Source of the DNA: an uncultured Chitinophagaceae bacterium
Lineage (GTDB): Bacteria; Bacteroidota; Bacteroidia; Chitinophagales; Chitinophagaceae
Direction of reading: 5' to 3'
DNA length: 5,410 nucleotides
Assembly (NCBI GenBank): GCA_903832075.1
Contig: CAILAF010000338.1
Span: forward strand, 1 to 5,410
The translations under genes were made by a program, and so were the position numbers. How positions within the stretch are numbered: the first letter of the stretch is position 1; each line of letters begins with the position of its first letter. The notes under the pieces are model-generated. The model had not been told where the DNA came from. It worked only from the letters and a program-made list of their open reading frames with translations, and did not search any database. Below, piece by piece: positions 1 to 5,410 of this stretch.

Positions 1-986
1 AATTAGTTACACTTACAACTGTTACCACCACAACATTTACGCATTATATAAACTTGCAAGGAAAAGTTGAAGCTGTAAATATTTCTTATGTAACACCACG
101 CAATGGCGGCGGACAAGTGAAAGAATTATTTATTAAAAAAGGAGATGCTGTTACTAAAGGACAATTGTTGTTAAGATTAGATAATACTATTGCAACACGA
201 AATTTGCAATATGCACAGAAAAATTTGCAAACGCTAAAAACACAATTAGACTTTGCCAAAACTTTATACGAAAAACAAAAAAATCTTTGGGCACAGAATA
301 TTGGCACAGAAGTACAACTAATTACTTCAAAGAATTCTGTTGAGAATGTAGAGAATCAAATTAAAGCTGTTGATGAACAAGTTAAAATTGCACAAGAGCA
401 AGTAAACTTTACCAATGTTTATGCAGATGTTAGCGGCGTTGCTGATGATGTAAATATAAGAGTGGGCGAATTTTTTACAGGATTAGGACAAATAAAAATT
501 GTAAATACTTCTGATTTAAAAATTACTACACAAATTCCTGAAAATTATTTAGGAAAAGTTGCAGTAGGAACACATATAAAAGTAACATTACCCGACATCA
601 ATAAAACAATTGATGCAGTTATAACCGTTGCAGGAAAATTAATTGATGCCAATAGCAGAAGTTTCTTTGTTGAAGCTAAAATACCTGCCAGCAATGCATT
701 TTATCCAAATCAAGTGGCCATGGTGCAAGTGCAGGATTACTCATCATCTAACGCTATTACCGCTCCTTTAAATACAATTCAAACAGATGATAAAGGAAAA
801 TTTGTTTTAATCGCCGTTAATGAAAACGGAAGAATGATAGCAAGAAAAAAACAAGTAACCGTTGGTGAATTATATGCAGATGTGCAAGAAATTAAAAGCG
901 GTTTGCAAGTCGGCGATCAAATAATTACAGATGGTTATCAAAGTTTATACAACGGACAATTAATAACAACTGATACAAAACAATAG
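1..986 (+). CDS. RND efflux periplasmic adaptor subunit (membrane fusion protein), 5'-truncated
   Basis: This is the 3' part of a periplasmic adaptor that bridges an inner-membrane RND pump and a TolC-type outer-membrane channel. The frame is open to the left edge: codons from base 3 read LVTLTTVTTTTFTHYIN before the TTG at 54, so that TTG is an internal Leu codon and not the start. About 327 residues are visible. In order they are a first lipoyl half (about nt 54-180, with GGGQVKELFIKKGDAVTKGQ), an alpha-helical coiled-coil hairpin (about 183-407, rich in Q, K, L and E), a second lipoyl half (about 408-503, ADVSGVADDVNIRVGEF), a beta-barrel (about 507-743) and a membrane-proximal domain (about 750-968, ending GLQVGDQIITDGYQSLYNGQ). 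This is the HlyD/AcrA-family domain order. The signal peptide and any lipobox would lie outside the window. It ends at TAG 984-986, 62 bases before the permease, so the two are probably cotranscribed. The substrate cannot be told from the sequence. Confidence 0.95.
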   Translation, partial: LVTLTTVTTTTFTHYINLQGKVEAVNISYVTPRNGGGQVKELFIKKGDAVTKGQLLLRLDNTIATRNLQYAQKNLQTLKTQLDFAKTLYEKQKNLWAQNIGTEVQLITSKNSVENVENQIKAVDEQVKIAQEQVNFTNVYADVSGVADDVNIRVGEFFTGLGQIKIVNTSDLKITTQIPENYLGKVAVGTHIKVTLPDINKTIDAVITVAGKLIDANSRSFFVEAKIPASNAFYPNQVAMVQVQDYSSSNAITAPLNTIQTDDKGKFVLIAVNENGRMIARKKQVTVGELYADVQEIKSGLQVGDQIITDGYQSLYNGQLITTDTKQ

Positions 987-988
987 CA

Positions 989-1017
989 AATAAGATGATT
1001 AATTAAAACATCTTATT
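989..1017 (+). repeat. Perfect 9-bp inverted repeat between adaptor and permease genes
   Basis: AATAAGATG (989-997) pairs exactly with CATCTTATT (1009-1017) around an 11-base loop, starting three bases after the adaptor stop codon. The stem is A/T-rich (2 G:C pairs of 9) and is followed by A's, not T's, so it does not look like an intrinsic terminator. As RNA it could be a weak stem-loop that affects processing or decay between the two cistrons, or it could be an operator. The function is not known; only the symmetry is seen directly. Confidence 0.5.
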
Positions 1018-1048
1018 AAAAAAGAACAACAACATTTAAAATAATTGT

Positions 1049-4000
1049 ATGAGTGTAATACAAAGCATAACTGATAAGTTCAAAGAATTTGCACCCACCT
1101 CGTGGAGTATCAAAAATAAAACATCTATCTATTTGATTATGTTGTTTGTTAGTTTGGGCGGTGTTTATCAATTTGTAACATTACCCAAAGAACAATTTCC
1201 TGATATAGTTATTCCAACCATTTATGTTTCTACCATTTATGTTGGCAATTCCCCAAAAGATATTGAGAACCTTGTTACCAGACCAATTGAAAAACAAATA
1301 AAAGGAATAACCGGAGCGAAGATTAAAAAATTTACAAGTAATTCTCAACAAGATTATTCTGCTATCACTGTTGAGTTTGATACAGAAGTAGGAACCGATG
1401 TTGCATTACAAAAAGTAAAAGATGCCGTTGATAAAGCGAAACAAGATTTACCTACAGATCTTACGCAAGAGCCAACAGTATTGGAAGTAAGCTTTAGCGA
1501 ACAACCAATCATGTATGTAAACTTAAGTGGTGATTATGATTTGCAACGATTGAAAAAATATGCCGATGATTTGAAAGATAAGTTAGAAGACCTTCCACAA
1601 ATAAATCGTGTTGATTTGGTTGGTGCACCTGAACGTGAGTTTCAAATTAATGTTGATAATTATAGAATGCAAAGTTCCGGTGTAACATTTGATGATATTA
1701 GTAATGCTGTACAACGCGAGAACTTAGATATATCAGGCGGTTTGTTGGATGTTGGTAATATGAAACGCAATCTTCAATTAAAAGGGCAATTAAAAACTGC
1801 GTATGATATTGAGAAGATCGTTATTCGTAATCAAACTGGCGCACCGGTTTATTTAAAAGATATTGCTTCTGTAAAAGATACTACTAAAGAAGAAGAAAGT
1901 TTTGCACGTTTGGATGGTAAAAATGTTGTTACGCTTAATATCATTAAACGCAGTGGAGAAAATTTAATTGAAACAAGTGATGGTGTAAAAAAGATTGTTG
2001 AAGAATCGAAAGGCATTTTATTTCCAAAAGATTTAAAAGCGGTTATTACCGGTGATCAAAGTATTAAAACAAGATCATCATTCAATGATTTAGTTAATTC
2101 TATTATCATTGGTTTTATTTTAGTGTTAATTGTATTGATGTTTTTTATGGGTGTAGTAAATGCCTTCTTTGTTGCATTATCTGTACCGCTCAGTATGTTT
2201 GTTGCATTTGTATTTTTACCCGGTGCCGATTTAATTGTTGGTTCGCATGTTACTTTAAATTTTATTGTGCTCTTTGCATTATTATTTGGATTAGGAATTA
2301 TTGTTGATGATGCAATTGTTGTAATTGAGAATACACATCGCATTTTTGTATTAGGCAAAGGGAAGTTGCCCATTAGCATTTCAGCAAGAATGGCTGCCGG
2401 TGAGGTTTTCGTGCCGGTATTGGCAGGAACGTTAACAACATTAGCCCCATTTTTTCCTTTGCTATTTTGGCCTGGTATTATTGGTAAGTTTATGATTTAC
2501 TTACCAACGATGCTCATTTTTACTTTAGCTGCATCATTAGTGGTCGCATTTATAATGAATCCTGTTTTTGCAGTTGATTTTATGAATCACGATCATGATG
2601 AAAAAATAAAAGAACCTAAAAATCTCATCTTTAAAAAACCAATTTTTTGGATTGCACTTGTTATTGGAATATTATTAGACTTAGCTGGCGCAACATTCTT
2701 TGGCAACTTTTTAATCTTCTTCATGTTATTGGTATTGTTGAATCGTTTTGTTTTGGATGATACCATTCTTTCATTCCAAAATAAAGTATTGCCATGGATC
2801 ATGGGTCATTATGAAAGATTATTGCGTTGGGCATTAAATGGATGGAAACCTGTGTATTTATTATTAGGCACTATTGGATTATTATTTTTATCATTCATTA
2901 TATTCATTGCATCGGTTGTTACACAAAGAGTAGGTGTTGTGTTTTTTCCAAAAGCAGATCCTAATCAAATTTATGTTTATGTAAAGTTGCCTGTTGGTAC
3001 TAATGTAAAGTATACTGATTCTATTACTAAAGTTTTAGAAAACAGAGTAAACAAAGTATTAGATATTGATAATGGAAAAACAAATCCTGTTGTGGAAAGT
3101 GTGATTAGTAATATTGCTATTGGAGCGAACGATCCAATGAGTGGTGATAGAAGTACAAGAAGTGAATTAGGAAGAATACAAGTTTCATTTGTTGAATATG
3201 AAAAAAGACATGGTATTCAAACTAAACCATATCTTGATAAAATTCGTGCAGTAATGAAAGGTATTCCAGGTGCAGAAATCAGCGTTGATCAGGAACGCGG
3301 TGGCCCTCCAACTGATCCACCCATCAACATTGAAATTTCCAGTGAGAATTTTGATGATTTAATTAAAACAGCATCTTCATTAAAAATTTATCTCGATTCA
3401 ATCCAAGTTCCGGGTGTGGAAGAATTAAAAATGGATGTTGATTTGGAGAATCCTGAAATTACTTTAACTGTTGATAGAAACAGAGCTTTAATTGAAGGTG
3501 TATCATCCGGACAAATTGGTATGCAAATAAGAACTGCTTTATTTGGCAAAGAAGTTTCAAAAATAAAAGAAGGGAAAGATGAATATAAAATTCAATTGCG
3601 TAATAATGAATTGCAAAGAAAAAGCTTAATTGATTTATTAAACATGCGCATATCATTTAGAGATATGGCAGCTGGTGGTGCTGTTAAAAATATTCCAATT
3701 AGTGCATTGATAAAAGTAGAACCTACATCAACATTGGGAAGTGTAAAACGTAAAAATCAAAAACGTTTAATTACACTTCGCTCCAATGTATTAACAACAA
3801 AAGGATATAATCCAACAGGCGTAAATCTTGTTATTGCAAAACATATCGAAAACTTTAAAAAAATTCCGGATGGTGTAACTATTAAACAAACGGGCGAAGG
3901 AGAACAACAAGCAGAAACATTAGCGTTCTTAACTAAAGCATTAGTAATTGCATTGGCATTAATATTAATTACATTAGTTCTTCAGTTTAACAGTATCAGC

Positions 4001-4648
4001 AAATCTGTAATTATTTTAACAGAAATTATTTTTAGTGTAATTGGTGTTTTATTAGGATTCTCATTAACAGGCATGGAAGTTTCAGCATTAATGACCGGAT
4101 TAGGAATTGTAGGATTAGCAGGTATTGTTGTAAAGAATGGAATATTAGTAATTGAATTTGCAGATGAATTAAGAGCAAGAGGAATGAAAACAAGAGAAGC
4201 AGTTATTGCTGCAGGAAAAACACGTATCATTCCTGTATTATTAACTGCACTGGCTGCCATCTTAGGTTTTATACCAATTGCAGTTGGATTCAATATTAAT
4301 TTCATTTCATTATTCTCTTCATTAAATCCGCACATCTTTTTTGGTGGAGATAGTGTTGCGTTTTGGAAACCATTAAGCTGGACAATTATTTTTGGTTTGG
4401 CATTTGCATTCTTTATGACATTGATTATTGTTCCATCTATGTATTTAATTGCAGAAAGATTAAGAAGGCCAATGCGAAAAATGTTTGGCGGAAAATGGAT
4501 AAGCATGTTAGGCATTCCTCCATTTACTATTATTTTCTTGCCATTAATGATCGTAACATTAATTCGTCATAGAATTCAAAGAAAACGCAGAGCACAAAAA
4601 TTAAGAAACGAAAAAGTAAACAAAGCTTTTATTGGCAGTTGGTTTTAG
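1049..4648 (+). CDS. RND multidrug efflux permease (AcrB/HAE-like), long Bacteroidota-type
   Basis: This inner-membrane, proton-driven RND transporter would pump substrates through an adaptor and outer-membrane channel. The ATG at 1049 has no Shine-Dalgarno, only an A-rich leader. The length of 1199 residues compares with about 1030-1050 for AcrB. TM1 lies near residues 25-45, followed by the first porter half (about 46-345), TM2-TM6 (about 349-505), TM7 (about 601-625), the second porter half (about 626-955) and TM8-TM12 (about 961-1133). The proton-relay residues are present: the TM4 pair D420-D421 in GIIVDDAIVVIEN, K1029 in TM10 (VVKNGILVIEF), and R1059 and T1066 in TM11, spaced like AcrB R971 and T978. 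This favours an HAE-type drug pump over a CusA-type metal pump. The extra length comes from a hydrophobic hairpin-like insertion (about 531-569) between TM6 and TM7 and a C-terminal hydrophobic segment (about 1152-1172) with a basic tail. There are no cysteines. The gene follows the adaptor and is closed by a terminator 23 bases downstream. The substrate is unknown. Confidence 0.96.
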   Translation: MSVIQSITDKFKEFAPTSWSIKNKTSIYLIMLFVSLGGVYQFVTLPKEQFPDIVIPTIYVSTIYVGNSPKDIENLVTRPIEKQIKGITGAKIKKFTSNSQQDYSAITVEFDTEVGTDVALQKVKDAVDKAKQDLPTDLTQEPTVLEVSFSEQPIMYVNLSGDYDLQRLKKYADDLKDKLEDLPQINRVDLVGAPEREFQINVDNYRMQSSGVTFDDISNAVQRENLDISGGLLDVGNMKRNLQLKGQLKTAYDIEKIVIRNQTGAPVYLKDIASVKDTTKEEESFARLDGKNVVTLNIIKRSGENLIETSDGVKKIVEESKGILFPKDLKAVITGDQSIKTRSSFNDLVNSIIIGFILVLIVLMFFMGVVNAFFVALSVPLSMFVAFVFLPGADLIVGSHVTLNFIVLFALLFGLGIIVDDAIVVIENTHRIFVLGKGKLPISISARMAAGEVFVPVLAGTLTTLAPFFPLLFWPGIIGKFMIYLPTMLIFTLAASLVVAFIMNPVFAVDFMNHDHDEKIKEPKNLIFKKPIFWIALVIGILLDLAGATFFGNFLIFFMLLVLLNRFVLDDTILSFQNKVLPWIMGHYERLLRWALNGWKPVYLLLGTIGLLFLSFIIFIASVVTQRVGVVFFPKADPNQIYVYVKLPVGTNVKYTDSITKVLENRVNKVLDIDNGKTNPVVESVISNIAIGANDPMSGDRSTRSELGRIQVSFVEYEKRHGIQTKPYLDKIRAVMKGIPGAEISVDQERGGPPTDPPINIEISSENFDDLIKTASSLKIYLDSIQVPGVEELKMDVDLENPEITLTVDRNRALIEGVSSGQIGMQIRTALFGKEVSKIKEGKDEYKIQLRNNELQRKSLIDLLNMRISFRDMAAGGAVKNIPISALIKVEPTSTLGSVKRKNQKRLITLRSNVLTTKGYNPTGVNLVIAKHIENFKKIPDGVTIKQTGEGEQQAETLAFLTKALVIALALILITLVLQFNSISKSVIILTEIIFSVIGVLLGFSLTGMEVSALMTGLGIVGLAGIVVKNGILVIEFADELRARGMKTREAVIAAGKTRIIPVLLTALAAILGFIPIAVGFNINFISLFSSLNPHIFFGGDSVAFWKPLSWTIIFGLAFAFFMTLIIVPSMYLIAERLRRPMRKMFGGKWISMLGIPPFTIIFLPLMIVTLIRHRIQRKRRAQKLRNEKVNKAFIGSWF

Positions 4649-4670
4649 ATAGTGATTTGATTTGTGGTTT

Positions 4671-4701
4671 AGCCGTTGCAATTTTTTGCAGCGGCTTTTT
4701 T
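4671..4701 (+). terminator. Intrinsic (rho-independent) terminator of the efflux operon
   Basis: AGCCGTTGCA (4671-4680) pairs with TGCAGCGGCT (4687-4696) to form a 10-bp stem with one T·G wobble, around a 6-base loop (ATTTTT). It is followed by T's to 4701 and then a T/A-rich stretch. It starts 23 bases after the permease stop codon and points along the + strand. On the opposite strand the stem is not followed by a T-tract, so it should act in one direction only. It separates the pump operon from the Crp/Fnr gene. Confidence 0.9.
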
Positions 4702-4714
4702 ATTATTATCTTTC
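4685..4714 (+). promoter_or_regulatory. Possible Bacteroidota-type promoter for the Crp/Fnr gene
   Basis: TTTG (4685-4688) and TATCTTTC (4707-4714, one mismatch to the Bacteroidota -7 element TAnnTTTG) are separated by 18 bases, near the spacing known for such promoters. A start site a few bases downstream would leave a very short leader before the ATG at 4732. The candidate -33 element lies inside the terminator hairpin. In A/T-rich DNA such a match can arise by chance, so this is a weak call. It is supported mainly by the need for a promoter after the terminator. Confidence 0.25.
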
Positions 4715-4731
4715 TGTTTTAAAATTTTTCC

Positions 4732-5295
4732 ATGTCGGCACTGATTAAAGCAATTAACGAAATATCATTTCTTTCAGCCGAAAGTAAAAATGTTTTTTTT
4801 AATGCATGGAAAGAATGGAATGTGCCAAAAGATTATTTTCTCGTTAGAGAAAATTCAATAAGCGATTATATTTTTTTTATACAAAAAGGAATTGCAAGAA
4901 TTTATTATCACAAAAATGAAAAAGAAATAACGGAATGGATTGCAATGGATGAAACTTTCTTTCTTTCCATCATTAGCTTTTTTGAAAGAACACCAAGCAA
5001 ATTAATTATTCATACTATCGAACCTTCGCAAGTGTTTGGAATACATCATGATGATCTGATGCAATTATGCGATCAATATCATGATATAGAAAAACTATTT
5101 CGCAAAATGTTATCGCTGTCATTAATATTATCGCAATACCGAATGGATTCTATTCAATTCGAAACCGCACAAACGCGTTACGAAAATTTATTGAACAAAT
5201 ATCCAGAAATGGTTTTGCGTGTGCCATTATCTTATATCGCATCTTATTTAGGCATCACACAAGAAACATTAAGTCGTATCCGCTCTACTATTTGA
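4732..5295 (+). CDS. Crp/Fnr-family transcriptional regulator
   Basis: A complete 187-residue cytoplasmic DNA-binding regulator. Residues about 20-108 form the cNMP-binding-type beta-barrel (for example YFLVRENSISDYIFFIQKGIARIYY). A dimerisation helix follows (about 109-140), then a short C-terminal helix-turn-helix (about 163-185, VPLSYIASYLGITQETLSRIR). The recognition helix has E178-x-x-S181-R182, the pattern of E. coli FNR (E209, S212, R213), which reads TTGAT half-sites. The G-E-L and R-S residues that hold cAMP in CRP are not seen in the matching stretch (about 72-95). There is a single cysteine (C113), so an FNR-type Fe-S cluster is excluded and the ligand is unknown. The ATG at 4732 has no Shine-Dalgarno, as is usual in this phylum. 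The protein ends three residues after R184, slightly short but typical. It is transcribed separately from the efflux genes, and its stop codon lies inside an FNR-like palindrome. Confidence 0.93.
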   Translation: MSALIKAINEISFLSAESKNVFFNAWKEWNVPKDYFLVRENSISDYIFFIQKGIARIYYHKNEKEITEWIAMDETFFLSIISFFERTPSKLIIHTIEPSQVFGIHHDDLMQLCDQYHDIEKLFRKMLSLSLILSQYRMDSIQFETAQTRYENLLNKYPEMVLRVPLSYIASYLGITQETLSRIRSTI

Positions 5296-5305
5296 TATTT
5301 ATCAA
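5292..5305. promoter_or_regulatory. FNR/Crp-type palindromic operator candidate
   Basis: TTGATATTTATCAA is a perfect palindrome of 6-bp arms around two central bases and equals the FNR consensus TTGAT-N4-ATCAA. It overlaps the TGA stop of the Crp/Fnr gene (5293-5295) and lies 52 bases before the ATG of the next gene. The adjacent regulator has the E-x-x-S-R recognition motif that reads TTGAT in FNR. Binding is inferred from this match, and chance is possible in A/T-rich DNA. Confidence 0.45.
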
Positions 5306-5307
5306 TT

Positions 5308-5352
5308 ACAATAAACGATTTCAATAAGACCTTTATAGCACAATAAACGATT
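5308..5352. repeat. 13-bp direct repeat pair in the leader of the last gene
   Basis: ACAATAAACGATT occurs exactly at 5308-5320 and at 5340-5352, 32 bp start to start, about three turns of B-DNA. The second copy extends into the inverted repeat ACAAT-N5-ATTGT (5340-5354), which ends three bases before the ATG at 5358. The first copy diverges after ATT. The layout suggests paired binding sites on one DNA face, or a small duplication. The function is unknown. Confidence 0.6.
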
Positions 5353-5357
5353 GTATT

Positions 5358-5410
5358 ATGAAAAAAAATTTTCTTGCTGTATCACTTTTTTGTTTGCCGT
5401 TTTTAGTTAT
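5358..5410 (+). CDS. Start of a secreted or envelope protein, 3'-truncated
   Basis: An ATG at 5358 opens a frame that reads MKKNFLAVSLFCLPFLV and runs off the right edge after 17 codons and two bases. It has the basic start (KKN) and hydrophobic core of a Sec signal peptide. The cysteine at position 12 lies inside the hydrophobic core and is not in an obvious lipobox context, so a lipoprotein cannot be claimed. The gene begins 62 bases after the Crp/Fnr stop codon, on the same strand, behind the palindrome and direct repeats. No terminator is seen in between, so readthrough from the regulator gene is possible. Nothing can be said about its function. Confidence 0.6.
   Translation, partial: MKKNFLAVSLFCLPFLV

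Noticed and set aside
54..56. TTG as a start codon of the adaptor gene
   Set aside because: The same frame is open to the left edge and the residues before it (THYINLQGKVEA) fit the usual start of the adaptor core, so it is an internal Leu codon.
86..307. A 73-codon minus-strand open frame, cysteine- and phenylalanine-rich
   Set aside because: It is antisense to the lipoyl and coiled-coil coding region of the adaptor; the composition reflects reverse-complemented Lys/Gln codons.
989..1017. Reading the intergenic inverted repeat as a terminator
   Set aside because: The stem is A/T-rich and no T-tract follows it on either strand.
2579..2602. MNHDHDE stretch in the permease loop after TM6 as a metal site
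   Set aside because: It is too short, lies on the cytoplasmic side, and the TM4 and TM10 residues are of the drug-efflux type; no other metal ligands cluster near it.
2056..2802. Minus-strand open frames at 2056-2379 and 2593-2802
   Set aside because: Both are antisense to membrane segments of the permease and show no recognisable domain.
3459..3656. A 65-codon minus-strand open frame with many hydrophobic residues
   Set aside because: It is antisense to the well-conserved second porter domain, with no supporting context.
3982..4515. A 177-codon open frame on the minus strand inside the permease gene
   Set aside because: It lies opposite highly conserved TM8-TM12 coding sequence. Its product is low-complexity N/I/P-rich, as expected for the shadow of hydrophobic A/T-rich codons.
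4363..4572. A 69-codon plus-strand open frame overlapping the permease 3' end
   Set aside because: It is out of frame within a clear coding region, rich in N, I and Y, and has no family resemblance.

Overview
The window looks like a piece of a Bacteroidota chromosome (Chitinophagaceae-like is a guess). The reasons are the low GC content, the A/T-rich start-codon contexts with no Shine-Dalgarno sequence, the long variant of the RND permease, and a short Crp/Fnr regulator of the type common in that phylum. All genes are on the + strand.

Region 1-4701 is the end of a tripartite drug-efflux (RND) operon. It holds the 3' part of a periplasmic adaptor (membrane fusion protein, cut by the left edge) and, after a 62-base gap, a complete 1199-residue inner-membrane RND permease. 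The permease keeps the whole proton-relay set (D420, D421, K1029, R1059, T1066). The gap carries a perfect 9-bp inverted repeat without a T-tract. A good intrinsic terminator closes the operon at 4671-4701. The adaptor would link the permease to a TolC-type outer-membrane channel; none is in the window, and it may lie upstream.

Region 4702-5295 carries a separate 187-residue Crp/Fnr-family regulator. It has a cNMP-binding-type beta-barrel without recognisable cAMP-contact residues or an Fe-S cysteine cluster, and a C-terminal helix-turn-helix with the FNR-type E-x-x-S-R recognition motif.

Region 5296-5410 is the most interesting part. A perfect palindrome matching the FNR-type half-sites (TTGAT-N4-ATCAA) overlaps the regulator's stop codon. 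It is followed by a 13-bp exact direct repeat at 32-bp spacing, and then by the first 17 codons of a gene that starts with a signal-peptide-like sequence and runs off the right edge. A simple model is that the Crp/Fnr protein controls this downstream secreted or envelope protein. No clearly new multi-gene system is visible; the efflux genes are a known type.
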